Source: Methanobacterium sp. UBA375 (GTDB lineage: Archaea; Methanobacteriota; Methanobacteria; Methanobacteriales; Methanobacteriaceae). From it: a DNA stretch of 64,000 nucleotides. A model generated the notes under the pieces. That model had not been told where the DNA came from, ran no database searches, and saw only the letters and a program-made list of their open reading frames with translations. Shown piece by piece: positions 8,227 through 17,875 of the stretch (positions within the stretch are counted from its first letter, which is position 1; every line of letters begins with the position of its first letter). The position numbers and the translations under genes are program-made. The stretch is from NCBI GenBank assembly GCA_002495625.1, contig DAGC01000002.1, forward strand, positions 407,649-471,648. Direction: 5' to 3'.

Positions 8227-10332
8227 ATGGGTGAAGAATACAATCAGGTTGGTAAAGAACTCCATCAGAGCTCAGAAATATTATTATCCATCTACAACTT
8301 AAATCCAGATGCAATCATCTTCACCAGGGTTTCCGATGGTAAGTTTTTAGATTGTAACCCGGAATTTCTCAACAAAACAGGATATTCCCGGGAGGAAGTG
8401 ATAGGACATACCTCAATGGATCTTAACCTCTTCAGCCCTGAGATACTCCAGACCTACATTGACGCAATCAAGAAGGAAGGTAAACTGTTCAATTTTGAAA
8501 TGAGAGTCAGAAAGAAGGATGGGACATTCTTGGATATCCTGAATTCTGCCCGGTTCATAGATGTGGGTGGTGAAGAGTTCATACTCAGCATCAGCAGGGA
8601 CATCACCCATCGAAAGAAGAGGGAAGAAGAAAATCAGAATTTGATTGAAGAGCTGGACGTGGCCAACGAGGAGTTGAGATCCTCCAACGAGGAGCTTCAA
8701 TCGGCCAACGAAACCCTCCCGGAAAACAGTGAATTATACAGGCAATTCTTCAACAGCCCCTTGAATGGTTTTGCACTCTGCGAATTACTGGTGGATGATG
8801 AGGGAAAACCATCCGACTTCATCTACCTGGAAGTGAACAAGACGTTTGAAGACTTCACCGGATTAACCCGGGATGATGTTTTAAATAAAAAGGTTACCGA
8901 AGTACTGCCCCCAGAAGAAGCCACTGAACTCATTGAAAAGTATGGTAAGGTGGTGTTGGAGGGTGAAAAAGCACATTTTGAACTACCCCGCCCATCTTCC
9001 AACAAGTACTATGAGATTTACGCATTCCCACCCAAGGACAGACAATTTATCGCCCTGATCATGGATATCACCAGCCACAAGGAGGCTGAAGAAAAGGCTT
9101 TAAAGGCCCAGAAGGACTGGGAAGATACATTCTATGCCGTACCTGATTTAATTGCACTGGTCGATACCGACTATAATATTTTACGTGTTAACCGATCCCT
9201 GGCAGACAGGGTACACGTTAAACCAGAAGATTGTAAGGGATGGAAGTGCTACGAGTTAATCCACGGCACCCATGAACCTCCCCACATCTGTCCCCACACA
9301 CTTATGATGGAAGATAATGTAGAACACACCCGGGAAATGCATGAAGACAATCTGGACGGTGACTTTATAGTCAGCGCATCTCCCATCTACAACAAAAACC
9401 AGAAGATTACAGGGGGCGTTCATGTCTTACGTGATATAACCCAGCGTAAAAAAGCGGAGTTACGTATACAGGAAATGTTAGAAAATGAACAGAGCCTGAC
9501 TGAGGAGCTAAGGGTGTCCAATGAGGAGTTGCAGGATATCACCGAGGAACTTCAAACCTCCAATGAAGAACTACAATCCACCACTAATGAACTCCAAAAG
9601 GCCAATGAGAAACTGACCTCCTACAAAGATTCCCTGGAGCAGGCCATTGAAAAGTTGGAAATCTCCAACAGGGAACTGGAGCAGTTTGCCTATGTAGCAT
9701 CCCATGACCTCCAGGAACCCCTGAGGATGGTCTCCAGCTTCGCCCAGTTGCTGGAGAAAAGGTATAAAGGAGAGCTTGATGATGATGCCGATGATTTCAT
9801 CGGATTTATAGTGGAGGGAGCCAAGCGGATGAAGGACTTGATCGACGACCTTCTGACATTTTCCCGCCTGTCCACGGCATCCCGGGAATTCCGGCCAACC
9901 AACATGAACAAGGTATTAGAAGATGTCCTGTTGAGTATCAAACCATCTGTAGAGGCGGAAAATGCCACTATCACCCATGATGATTTGCCCACGGTACAAT
10001 GTGACCCTTCACAGATAAGGCAGCTTTTCCAGAATTTAATCTCCAACGCCATTAAATTTCATGAAAAACCACCGAAAATCCATATATTTGCCGAGGAATC
10101 CCATGGTAAATGGCGGTTTGGTGTCAGTGATAATGGTATCGGCATCCACCCCAACCATCAGGATAAAATATTCGACATCTTCAAGAGACTGCACACCCGG
10201 GAAGAATATGAGGGAACCGGAATCGGACTGTCCATCTGCAAAAGGATTGTAGAAATCCACGGCGGGGATATATGGGTGGAATCAAAGCCAGAGGAAGGAT
10301 CAACCTTCTACTTCACCATACCTAAAAGGTAG
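8227..10332 (+). CDS. Cytoplasmic multi-PAS sensor histidine kinase
   Basis: 701 residues with no membrane segments. There are three PAS domains (about 20-130, 170-285, 295-410). Glu-rich coiled coils of repeated 'SNEELQS' heptads (about 140-160 and 420-485) follow PAS1 and PAS3. A HisKA domain contains phospho-acceptor His in ASHDLQEPLRM (near 492), and the HATPase carries an N-box (NLISNAIKFH), DNGIGI and GTGIGLSICKRIVE. PAS3 has a Cys/His cluster (CKGWKCYELIHG...HICPH, about 336-357), which could bind a metal or be redox-active; that is inference. No response regulator is adjacent, as is common for methanogen orphan kinases. The nearest regulator in the window is at 61.5 kb. Confidence 0.9.
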   Translation: MGEEYNQVGKELHQSSEILLSIYNLNPDAIIFTRVSDGKFLDCNPEFLNKTGYSREEVIGHTSMDLNLFSPEILQTYIDAIKKEGKLFNFEMRVRKKDGTFLDILNSARFIDVGGEEFILSISRDITHRKKREEENQNLIEELDVANEELRSSNEELQSANETLPENSELYRQFFNSPLNGFALCELLVDDEGKPSDFIYLEVNKTFEDFTGLTRDDVLNKKVTEVLPPEEATELIEKYGKVVLEGEKAHFELPRPSSNKYYEIYAFPPKDRQFIALIMDITSHKEAEEKALKAQKDWEDTFYAVPDLIALVDTDYNILRVNRSLADRVHVKPEDCKGWKCYELIHGTHEPPHICPHTLMMEDNVEHTREMHEDNLDGDFIVSASPIYNKNQKITGGVHVLRDITQRKKAELRIQEMLENEQSLTEELRVSNEELQDITEELQTSNEELQSTTNELQKANEKLTSYKDSLEQAIEKLEISNRELEQFAYVASHDLQEPLRMVSSFAQLLEKRYKGELDDDADDFIGFIVEGAKRMKDLIDDLLTFSRLSTASREFRPTNMNKVLEDVLLSIKPSVEAENATITHDDLPTVQCDPSQIRQLFQNLISNAIKFHEKPPKIHIFAEESHGKWRFGVSDNGIGIHPNHQDKIFDIFKRLHTREEYEGTGIGLSICKRIVEIHGGDIWVESKPEEGSTFYFTIPKR

Positions 10333-10468
10333 GATTGGTTATTTTTTGTTTTTACAATAGTTTGTTTTGTTAATTTTTTACATTTGATATTTATTAGATT
10401 TCTACCCAAATTGTACTAAATATTATTAAGATTATTTTTAAATATTAATAAAATCATAATATTAGAAT

Positions 10469-11458
10469 ATGACAAGGATCAAGAAAAATAGATTGGCCCT
10501 GGTAATCATAGTTATAATTATCACCGGCATAGTTTTAGGTTATCTAGCGGTAGATAATACTGAGAACGGAGTAAATCCGATAAATCCAGGGGAGAAGATA
10601 GGTGTGATCGTAAGCATTGCCCCAGAAGTGGAATTTGTAAAGGCGGTAGGCGGAGACAAGGTTGATGTAACTCTTATGGTGCCTTCCACTGCTGATGTGC
10701 ACACCTATGAACCCTTACCCTCCCAGCTCAGCAAGGTGTCCAGCGCCCAGATGTACGTGATGATAGGATCCCAGTTGGAATTTGAAAATAACTACATGGA
10801 CAAGCTTAGATCATCCAACCCCAACATGCTGGTTGTTAATTCCTCAGAGGGGATAGAGCTGATACCCAGTTCTGAGGGAAACGAAACAGAAGAATCCCAT
10901 GAGGATGAAACAGAAGAATCCCATGAGGATGAAACAGCCGAAACTCATGAGGATGAAACAGAGGACCACCATGAACATGGAATAATGGACGCCCACGTCT
11001 GGACCAGCCCACGGAACGCCAAGATAATGGTGAACAACATCTATGAAGGCCTGGTTGAGGTGGATCCTGAAAATAAGGAATATTACCAGAAAAACAGGGA
11101 TGAGTACTTGGCAAAACTGGATGAGCTCGATAGGAACACCACAGAACTCTTAGAAAATAAAACCAAACCCATACTGATCTACCACCCTGCCTTTGCCTAC
11201 TATGCCAAGGACTACAACCTAACCATGACCGGGGTTATGATAAACGACGAGGAACCCTCACCACAACGGATAGCTATGATGGTGGACATAGCCCAGGAAA
11301 ACAACATCACCGTGGTCTATGTGGAACCCCAGTACGACCCTAAATTCATGCAGACCATAGCATCCCAGATTGGAGCTGAAGTCCTGTTTGTCAATGACTT
11401 GGACGAAAATTACCTGGAGAACATGAAGAACGTGGGCATAGCGTTTTCTAAATCATGA
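10469..11458 (+). CDS. znuA: Zinc-type ABC transporter substrate-binding protein
   Basis: 329 residues. An N-terminal membrane anchor (LALVIIVIIITGIVLGYLAV) holds a cluster A-I/TroA-fold domain at the cell surface. Metal ligands of the family are visible: His in ADVHTYEP, His in DAHVWTSP, His in IYHPAFAYYA and Asp in EPQYDPK. A His/Glu/Asp-rich loop (about 139-172), built from tandem ESHEDETE units, precedes the second His. Such loops are typical of zinc rather than manganese binders. It is first of a znuA-znuC-znuB cluster, with 22 bases to the ATPase gene. Alternative specificity (Mn/Fe) cannot be excluded from sequence alone. Confidence 0.88.
   Translation: MTRIKKNRLALVIIVIIITGIVLGYLAVDNTENGVNPINPGEKIGVIVSIAPEVEFVKAVGGDKVDVTLMVPSTADVHTYEPLPSQLSKVSSAQMYVMIGSQLEFENNYMDKLRSSNPNMLVVNSSEGIELIPSSEGNETEESHEDETEESHEDETAETHEDETEDHHEHGIMDAHVWTSPRNAKIMVNNIYEGLVEVDPENKEYYQKNRDEYLAKLDELDRNTTELLENKTKPILIYHPAFAYYAKDYNLTMTGVMINDEEPSPQRIAMMVDIAQENNITVVYVEPQYDPKFMQTIASQIGAEVLFVNDLDENYLENMKNVGIAFSKS
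10883..10978 (+). repeat. Four 24-bp tandem repeats encoding the His/Glu-rich loop
   Basis: Units start at 10883, 10907, 10931 and 10955. The first two are identical and the last two diverge. Each encodes an eight-residue ETEESHED-type motif, so unit number can change without shifting frame. The array gives the transporter's metal-sensing loop a slippage-prone length. Confidence 0.8.
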
Positions 11459-11480
11459 TAAAAAGTAAAAAGGAGAGATA

Positions 11481-12227
11481 ATGTCTTTAAATGCCCTGGA
11501 GATGAAGGATGTATCCTTCAGCTATAACCATCAGCAGGTCCTGGAGGACATCAACTTCACCATAGAGGAGAAGGATTTCGTGGCCATAATCGGCCCCAAC
11601 GGGGGTGGGAAAAGTACGCTTTTAAAGATAGTGCTGGGCCTTTTAACCCCAGATAAAGGTGAAGTCAAAGTTTTTGGCAGGGAACCGAAGAAAGCCCTGG
11701 ATTTAGTGGGCTATCTCCCACAACATACTCATTTTGACCTGGATTTTCCCATAGATGTTTTTGAGACTGTGTTGATGGGCAGATATCATGGTATGTTTAA
11801 AAATTATACGTCTGAAGATAGGGAAATAGCATTACAGGCGTTAAAAGATGTGGATATGGAGAGATATAAGGACAGGCAGATCAGCAGGCTGTCCGGTGGG
11901 CAGATGCAGCGGGTGCTCATTGCCCGGGCACTGGCCCGGGAGCCGAAACTACTCCTCATGGATGAGCCCATGGCCAGCATCGACCCGGAGATGCAGAATT
12001 CCTTCTACCAGCTCATTTCCCATTTAAAGGATAGGATGGCCCTGGTACTGGTAAGCCATGATGTGGGAACCGTCTCCATGCACGTGGATAAGATCGCCTG
12101 CTTAAACCAGAAACTGTACTATCACGGCCCGGCTGAAGAAGCGGGGGAGGGATTGGAGGAGATCTACCACTGTTCCATAGAACATATCAGCCACGGGATT
12201 CCCCACAGGGTGCTCAGGAAGCACTGA
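11481..12227 (+). CDS. znuC: Zinc-type ABC transporter ATPase
   Basis: 248 residues. Walker A is GPNGGGKST, the Q-loop is GYLPQHTHFD, the signature is LSGGQMQR, Walker B is LLLMDEP and the H-loop is VLVSHD. The sequence belongs to the metal (ZnuC/TroB) branch of ABC ATPases. ATG at 11481 follows an AAGGAGAG Shine-Dalgarno site. It powers uptake through the permease encoded at 12366-13172 for the binding protein upstream. The 138-base gap before the permease is unusual for such an operon and contains a palindrome. Confidence 0.92.
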   Translation: MSLNALEMKDVSFSYNHQQVLEDINFTIEEKDFVAIIGPNGGGKSTLLKIVLGLLTPDKGEVKVFGREPKKALDLVGYLPQHTHFDLDFPIDVFETVLMGRYHGMFKNYTSEDREIALQALKDVDMERYKDRQISRLSGGQMQRVLIARALAREPKLLLMDEPMASIDPEMQNSFYQLISHLKDRMALVLVSHDVGTVSMHVDKIACLNQKLYYHGPAEEAGEGLEEIYHCSIEHISHGIPHRVLRKH

Positions 12228-12254
12228 GGTATAAAAACCATTTGTTTGATTGGT

Positions 12255-12271
12255 AAACAAATTATTTGTTT
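12255..12271. promoter_or_regulatory. Perfect 17-bp palindrome, candidate operator before the permease gene
   Basis: AAACAAAT-T-ATTTGTTT has 8-bp arms around one base. An additional half-site (tttgtttgat) stands at 12241, and the same string recurs across the right arm. Its position in the unusually long gap between ATPase and permease suggests separate control of the permease, for instance by a metal-responsive repressor. It could also be an AT-rich chance palindrome. Confidence 0.35.
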
Positions 12272-12365
12272 GATGGATAAAACAAAATTTTATCGATAAA
12301 CCAGAGTTTTAATGATAACAGAAATTTAAAGGATAATCAGAGCTTAAATAAATAAATCATAGTGG

Positions 12366-13172
12366 GTGTTAGAAACCTTGTTTGAATTTATACAATACGA
12401 TTTCATGCAGCGGGCCTTCATAGCAGCTATTCTGGTCAGTGTAGCCTGTGGAGCCGTGGGAACCTACGTAGTCATTAAAAAAATAGTATCCATGAGCGGA
12501 GCAATCTCCCACGCCGCCTTTGGTGGAGTAGGACTGGGCTACTTACTTGGAGTAAACCCGGTGGTGGCGGCCATACCCTTCAGCATAGTAGCCGCCCTCT
12601 CCATGGGCGCTGTCCAGGAGAAGGTGAAGATAAGTGAAGACACGGCCATCGGTATACTGTGGAGTGTAGGAATGGCCCTGGGAATCATCTTCGTTAATTT
12701 AAAGTCTGGCTACGCCCCGGATCTCTTCAGCTACCTCTTCGGGAGCATACTCACCGTCTCAAACACCGACCTGTATATCATGCTGGTCTTAGACCTGATC
12801 ATTTTAATAGTGGTCTTCCTCTTTAGGAGGGAATTTCTGGGGGTTTCCTTTGATGAGGAATTCTCCAAGGTGGTGGGATTGCCTTCTACCCTCATCAACA
12901 TGCTGTTATTGGCGCTGATAGCCCTGAGCGTGGTGGTTCTCATAAAAGTGGTGGGTATCATCCTGTTGATAGCCCTCCTGGCCATACCGGCGGCCATCTG
13001 TAAACAGTACACCTACGACATACGCAAACTCATGATAAGCTCCACGATTATTGGGGCGATCTTAACTTCCCTGGGACTGATATTGGCCTTCATCTTCAAC
13101 CTTTCCTCTGGGGCTACCATAATACTCGTACTGGGAGCAGCTCTATTTATTTCCTATTTTATCCAGGAATGA
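12366..13172 (+). CDS. znuB: Zinc-type ABC transporter permease
   Basis: 268 residues with about eight membrane helices in the ABC-3 family pattern. Family landmarks are the SMSGAISHAAFGGVGLGYLLG segment near the N-terminus and the VVGIILLIALLAIPAA helix near the C-terminus. Start is GTG (12366) with a poor Shine-Dalgarno site, so a nearby start such as TTG at 12378 is possible. It forms the membrane channel with the two preceding gene products. Confidence 0.88.
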   Translation: MLETLFEFIQYDFMQRAFIAAILVSVACGAVGTYVVIKKIVSMSGAISHAAFGGVGLGYLLGVNPVVAAIPFSIVAALSMGAVQEKVKISEDTAIGILWSVGMALGIIFVNLKSGYAPDLFSYLFGSILTVSNTDLYIMLVLDLIILIVVFLFRREFLGVSFDEEFSKVVGLPSTLINMLLLALIALSVVVLIKVVGIILLIALLAIPAAICKQYTYDIRKLMISSTIIGAILTSLGLILAFIFNLSSGATIILVLGAALFISYFIQE

Positions 13173-13241
13173 AAAGAGAGATTATTTCCTACATCAATTA
13201 AAGAGGAGATTTTTTATACCACCAGCAGTAGATTAAGAACA

Positions 13242-13874
13242 ATGAAAGGGAGCTTATTACCTGTTTGTCTGATGTTAATTTGCCTTTCTGTGGTTCCCAC
13301 CGTATACGCTGATGTTATCGATCCAGATGAGAAGGAAGTACAGACCAGTTACCAGATAATCAACCTAGATAGTTATCCAGACTACGTGTTTTTACTCTAT
13401 GGTTACCCCTTTTACCATGATATTGTGGTCTTAAATTCCAGCCAGTTCAGTTTCTATAAGTTCAGCACCCTCTCTGTTTATGCGGTGGAAAAGTCGAACT
13501 TCAATGAGGACGAGCTGCGACAGTTAAATGAAACCCAGTTACAGGACTATTTTGCAAACAGCACCAAAGTTATACGCTCAGATCTGGAACTTGAGGGGAG
13601 TTATGGTACTGTAAACGTGGCGAACCCACTCAGTGAGGTGTTGATAGAGTTAGAGATAACCTCTCTGAACCATACGCACCTGGAGATTAAGAAAAAGAGG
13701 ATAATATACACCTATGAGGGTGGGGGTGTAAAAAGCGCTGATTACCAGGACCAGAACACCACTCCACAGCCGGGCCCGGTACCCTCTGGCACGGATATGA
13801 TCTGGTACTTCGGCCTGCCTTTAATCGCCCTAGCAGCTATTTTAATTGTATTATTACGTAGAAGGTCGAAGTAA
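13242..13874 (+). CDS. Secreted, C-terminally anchored protein of unknown function
   Basis: 210 residues: signal peptide (LLPVCLMLICLSVVPTVYA), an extracellular domain of about 155 residues with several N-glycosylation sequons (e.g. LNSSQF), then a Pro/Thr linker. One C-terminal helix (FGLPLIALAAILIVLLRRRSK) with a positive stop-transfer follows. No family was recognised. The next gene starts directly at its stop codon (TAA then ATG), so the two are translationally coupled and may act together. Confidence 0.7.
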   Translation: MKGSLLPVCLMLICLSVVPTVYADVIDPDEKEVQTSYQIINLDSYPDYVFLLYGYPFYHDIVVLNSSQFSFYKFSTLSVYAVEKSNFNEDELRQLNETQLQDYFANSTKVIRSDLELEGSYGTVNVANPLSEVLIELEITSLNHTHLEIKKKRIIYTYEGGGVKSADYQDQNTTPQPGPVPSGTDMIWYFGLPLIALAAILIVLLRRRSK

Positions 13875-14183
13875 ATGTACGAATTATTATACGCGTTACT
13901 GTTAACCATTTTAATAGAATTTATTGTTATCTGGCCATTTTTAAGAAAAAAAGAGAAGATAACTCTGATCCTGCTCTACATCGTGTTGATTAACTGTTTC
14001 ACCCTACCACTTGCTACCTATGGCTACAACTATATCCTTCCCAATCTGGTGTTGATTGAGTTTCTGATTATCATAATTGAAAGCCTGTTAATCAAGCTGT
14101 TATTTAAAATAAAGTATCAATGGGCTTTGTTGATATCAACCGAAGCTAATTTGGTAACGGTGGCTGTGGGATTCGTGATATAA
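13875..14183 (+). CDS. Small multi-pass membrane protein, unknown
   Basis: 102 residues with about three or four hydrophobic helices and few loops (ELLYALLLTILIEFIVIWPFL at the start). It starts at the base after the preceding stop codon, so it depends on translation of the upstream anchored protein. No family was recognised. It could be a membrane partner of that protein. Confidence 0.6.
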   Translation: MYELLYALLLTILIEFIVIWPFLRKKEKITLILLYIVLINCFTLPLATYGYNYILPNLVLIEFLIIIIESLLIKLLFKIKYQWALLISTEANLVTVAVGFVI

Positions 14184-14210
14184 CCTTTTTTAACATTTGT
14201 CAACGTGGTT

Positions 14211-16790
14211 TTATCCCTCAATCTCATTTATAACCGCCTGGTGCATCCTTCTTATAAATTCAATCCTATCCTCGTATTTCAGCACGTCCAGGTAGCCCTG
14301 AGCAACCAGGTTGAAGGCGAATGGTGTTGGTATTTTGGTGTTTATCTGTTTTAAGTCCATTTTACCAGATTGAATCATTTCAAGGACTTTCTTCGCATTT
14401 TTAACGTCCATGTAGTCCTCCATGACCTCTCTGCGGGCCTCTTTTAAAATAGAGAAGTCATCGTCCAGGTCCTTCACGAATTTAAGGAGTATCTTCCCCT
14501 TGACCTGCTGGCGTCCCACACTCTTCTCCTGTCCCTTGTACCTTCTGAGGATCATCAAGGATCGGCCGGCGCAGTGCCGGAAACGGCCCGCCAGAGTCTC
14601 GGTTTTATCGATGGCCAGTGTGAGTATCTCCTCCAGATTCTCCGGTGTAAGCTCCTTGAAGGCTTCCAATCCCCCGATCTTACCATCACTTGAAAGGTAG
14701 AACCCGTTGTCACTGACGGAGATCATCACATCCCTATGGTGTTTCCTGGCGATTACGTAGGCCACTGCCCGGGAGAGGGCATCATTAACTCGTCTGCCGA
14801 ATAGGCTGTGGAACACCACGAACTTCCTACCACCGAAGCCTGTATAGAATTCCACCAGGAGGTTCTTCAACCCGGGCACCTGTGCGTAGAGGTACTGCTC
14901 CCGGAAATAATGGTAGATACTGTTGGCAGCATTGTAATCCACATAGAGGTATTCATGTATAAAGTCCATGATCTCCTCTTTACTCCGTTCCATCCGGAAC
15001 TTACCATCCATTATGTCCCGGAAGTTCTGTATATCCACCGCCAGGTCATAGCTGAGGGGTAGTTGCTCTGAGAACCAGGAAGGTATGGTGGGTGGTCCGC
15101 TGGATGGTGTGACATTCACCGTCATCCCCCTGGCGTAGTTGAACCTGTAGATGTTACCTCCCAGTACGAAGGTATCTCCCTTCTGGAGTTTCTCCATGAA
15201 GTCCTCCTCTATACGACCTACCACCTGGCCGTTGCATTTAACCCTCGCAGCGGTCCTGTCAGGGATGGTGCCGATGTTGGTGGAGTAGAGCATCCTGGCG
15301 AGTTTCCCCCGCTTACCAAACATGTGCTCACGGTAATCCACCCAGATCTTGGCGTATACGTACCGCTCCTCCAGGCTGGTGTAATCCCCGGCCAGGTAGC
15401 TGAGTACACTTACGAAGTCGTTATGGGTAAGCTCCCTGTAGGGGTAGCTGCTCCTGATTAGTTCATAGGCCTCATCCATATCCCATTTCCTCTCGATGGC
15501 CATCCCATAGATGTGCTGGCTTAAAACGTCGAGGCAGTTGTGGGGGATGTTGATGTTATCGATCTTACCCTCGAGGGCGTTTTTCAAGATGAGAGAGCAT
15601 TCTACAAGGTCGTCCCTGTCCACCACAATTATCCGGCCCTTAGATTTATCATGCAATCGGTGGCCGCTACGGCCGATACGCTGCAGGGCCCGGGAGACGG
15701 ATTTGGGACTGCTTACCAGGATCACCAGGTCGATATATCCGATATCGATTCCCAGTTCCAGGGATGTGGAGGATACCACCACTTTGAGTTCTCCATCTTT
15801 GAGTTTGTTCTCGGTCTCCAATCGTAGTTCCCGGCTGAGTGAACTGTGGTGGGCCATGATGTTGGTTTCATTGAAGTCTTCCGGGAACCTTCTCTTCAGG
15901 TTAAAAACAACGCTCTCCGTCCCGCTGCGCGTGTTGGTGAAGATAAGGGTGGTTTTATGCTCCATTATTAGACTGTAGAGCATGTCGTACATGGCATCGT
16001 TGGTTTCCTCAGGATCGGCCTCGACTATATCCTCCACTGGGCAGAGGACTTTGATGTCTAATTTTTTAAGGTAGTTCACATCCACTATCTTACATGGCCG
16101 GGGGGTCCCGTTTTCGTAGCCCACCAGGAACTCTGCCATCTTCTCTAATGGGTGGACGGTGGCGCTTAGTCCTATCCTGGTGAAGTTCCCTGCTATGTTC
16201 TGGAGCCTCTCCAGGGTGAGACTCATATGCACTCCCCGTTTGTTATCGGCCAGGGAGTGTATCTCATCCACTATAACGTATTTGACTCCCTGGAGTTTCT
16301 CCCGGAATTTAGGGGCGACGAGTAGTATGGATAATGTTTCAGGGGTGGTGATGAGGATGTGCGGGGGCTTCTTGAGCATCTTGGATCTTTCGTAGTTGCT
16401 AGTGTCCCCTGTGCGTACCGCCTTCCTGATCCCCAGTTCTTTTCCAGCTATTTTCTCTATCCCCTTTAAAGGTTCTTCCAGGTTCTTCTCTATGTCGTTG
16501 TCCAGGGCTTTAAGGGGTGATATGTAGATGCAGTAGACCTTGTCCTCGAGCATGTCCATCTCGGACATGTAGGTTAACTGGCTTATGAGGGAGAGGAAGG
16601 CGGTTAATGTTTTACCGGATCCTGTGGGTGATGAAACTAAGAGGTTGCTCCCCTGGTGGATGTCCATAAGAGCCATTCTCTGGGATTCGGTGAAGGTTTC
16701 AAACTGGCTGTTGAACCACTGCCTCACCCAGGGGTGTAATATTTTATGGATATCCTTATCCTCATATCTTTTTTCCTGTATGGTAATCAT
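14211..16790 (-). CDS. Lhr-like superfamily 2 ATP-dependent helicase
   Basis: 859 residues, the size of the archaeal Lhr core. Visible motifs are Walker A SPTGSGKT (54-61), DEIH box (175-178), motif III SAT (near 209) and motif VI QRIGRSGHR. They are followed by winged-helix and Lhr-specific domains (FHSLFGRRVNDALSRA). Archaeal Lhr proteins unwind RNA:DNA or DNA forks 3'-to-5' and act in replication-coupled repair or RNA processing. The metallophosphoesterase gene just upstream on the same strand fits the known association of Lhr-type helicases with calcineurin-like phosphoesterases. The gene is intact; plus-strand ORFs over it are shadows. Confidence 0.9.
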   Translation of the reverse strand: MITIQEKRYEDKDIHKILHPWVRQWFNSQFETFTESQRMALMDIHQGSNLLVSSPTGSGKTLTAFLSLISQLTYMSEMDMLEDKVYCIYISPLKALDNDIEKNLEEPLKGIEKIAGKELGIRKAVRTGDTSNYERSKMLKKPPHILITTPETLSILLVAPKFREKLQGVKYVIVDEIHSLADNKRGVHMSLTLERLQNIAGNFTRIGLSATVHPLEKMAEFLVGYENGTPRPCKIVDVNYLKKLDIKVLCPVEDIVEADPEETNDAMYDMLYSLIMEHKTTLIFTNTRSGTESVVFNLKRRFPEDFNETNIMAHHSSLSRELRLETENKLKDGELKVVVSSTSLELGIDIGYIDLVILVSSPKSVSRALQRIGRSGHRLHDKSKGRIIVVDRDDLVECSLILKNALEGKIDNINIPHNCLDVLSQHIYGMAIERKWDMDEAYELIRSSYPYRELTHNDFVSVLSYLAGDYTSLEERYVYAKIWVDYREHMFGKRGKLARMLYSTNIGTIPDRTAARVKCNGQVVGRIEEDFMEKLQKGDTFVLGGNIYRFNYARGMTVNVTPSSGPPTIPSWFSEQLPLSYDLAVDIQNFRDIMDGKFRMERSKEEIMDFIHEYLYVDYNAANSIYHYFREQYLYAQVPGLKNLLVEFYTGFGGRKFVVFHSLFGRRVNDALSRAVAYVIARKHHRDVMISVSDNGFYLSSDGKIGGLEAFKELTPENLEEILTLAIDKTETLAGRFRHCAGRSLMILRRYKGQEKSVGRQQVKGKILLKFVKDLDDDFSILKEARREVMEDYMDVKNAKKVLEMIQSGKMDLKQINTKIPTPFAFNLVAQGYLDVLKYEDRIEFIRRMHQAVINEIEG

Positions 16791-16881
16791 TTTGTTATCT
16801 TAATCTCCTTTATTTGATAGTTATCTTAGTTATGTTTTATCAATAAAACAGCACTTCTTTTATTTCATAAAGCGAAATCCT

Positions 16882-17637
16882 CTAATAAAATTTCTCCCTA
16901 ACAGCCGTGATATCCTTTATCCTACCAAAATCGAACACTTCAAAATCTTCCACGGCGTAAATCTCCAGGTCTCCCCCGGGAATGGCTTTCAAGAAGGGTG
17001 ATAGTGGTCTTTCCTGGAGGATGTCTGATCCTTCGGTTACGAAGTTGAAGGAGGGCATCACTATCAGGTTCCAATCTTTATATTTTCCGGCGAGGTAACA
17101 TTTTATCTTCTCCACCCGTTCACCGTTTCTAAGTCCGATGCAGGGGTGTTCATGGCCTATGATTAGGTTTTCTGCCTCAGCCTGATCCAGGTAGGAAGGG
17201 ATTTTATCCCCGTGCAGGATCAGGGAATCACCGATCTGGTAACATTCCTCCACTCGCAGATCGCTTTTTTCGGCTATGAAGCGGGTGAAGTTATCATGGT
17301 TTCCCTTAATTAAGATGATATCATCAAAATTAGACTTAAGGTACTCCAGGAACTCCTGGGTTTCATTCCATTCCTGCCGGCTTATCTGGCCGAACTCATG
17401 CTTCAAGTCACCGTTAATCACTATGTTGTTGCAGGAAGATTTCTCCTGTATCTCCTCCAGCCGTTCTATTATGAGTGGGTACTGGAATCTGGGTATCATG
17501 ATACCCTCAGCATTGAGGGACTGCTCATAGCCTAGGTGTAGATCGGAAATAACCAGGTAATCTTCCACTTTTAAGGATAAATCGGCGATAGATGCACTGT
17601 GTATCTTTTTAAACTGCATTACTTGATCCTTTTTCAT
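16882..17637 (-). CDS. Calcineurin-like metallophosphoesterase (Lhr-associated type)
   Basis: 251 residues with the full set of metal-binding motifs: DLHLG (32-36), GDLKHE (76-81), KGNHD, LHGDK and GHEHP. These bind a dinuclear metal centre for phosphoester or phosphodiester hydrolysis. It lies 91 bases upstream of the Lhr-like helicase on the same strand. The pairing suggests a joint nucleic-acid repair role; this is inference from gene order seen in many genomes. The 238 bases upstream (17638-17875) are AT-rich without a gene. Confidence 0.85.
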   Translation of the reverse strand: MKKDQVMQFKKIHSASIADLSLKVEDYLVISDLHLGYEQSLNAEGIMIPRFQYPLIIERLEEIQEKSSCNNIVINGDLKHEFGQISRQEWNETQEFLEYLKSNFDDIILIKGNHDNFTRFIAEKSDLRVEECYQIGDSLILHGDKIPSYLDQAEAENLIIGHEHPCIGLRNGERVEKIKCYLAGKYKDWNLIVMPSFNFVTEGSDILQERPLSPFLKAIPGGDLEIYAVEDFEVFDFGRIKDITAVREKFY

Positions 17638-17875
17638 TAATTTTTTTTATCTGTTGTTGACTCTGTTAATTGATATAGCCCCAAAAAATGTTTGTTTGAA
17701 TAAATAGTGAATTACAGAAAAATAAAATTTAACTAATTATTATTAAACTTTAATAAGGATTTTCTCTTTTATAAGTTTTTTCTTCAAAAAATAAATAGAG
17801 TTTCAAGTCCAATAAATATTGACTTTAGAAAACTCTTCATTCTCCATATAGTTGAATAATTAATATACCAGATTC

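Noticed and set aside
15511..15978. 155-residue plus-strand ORF
   Set aside because: It lies fully inside the intact Lhr-like helicase gene on the other strand; composition is that of a shadow frame (Ser/Arg/Leu-rich).
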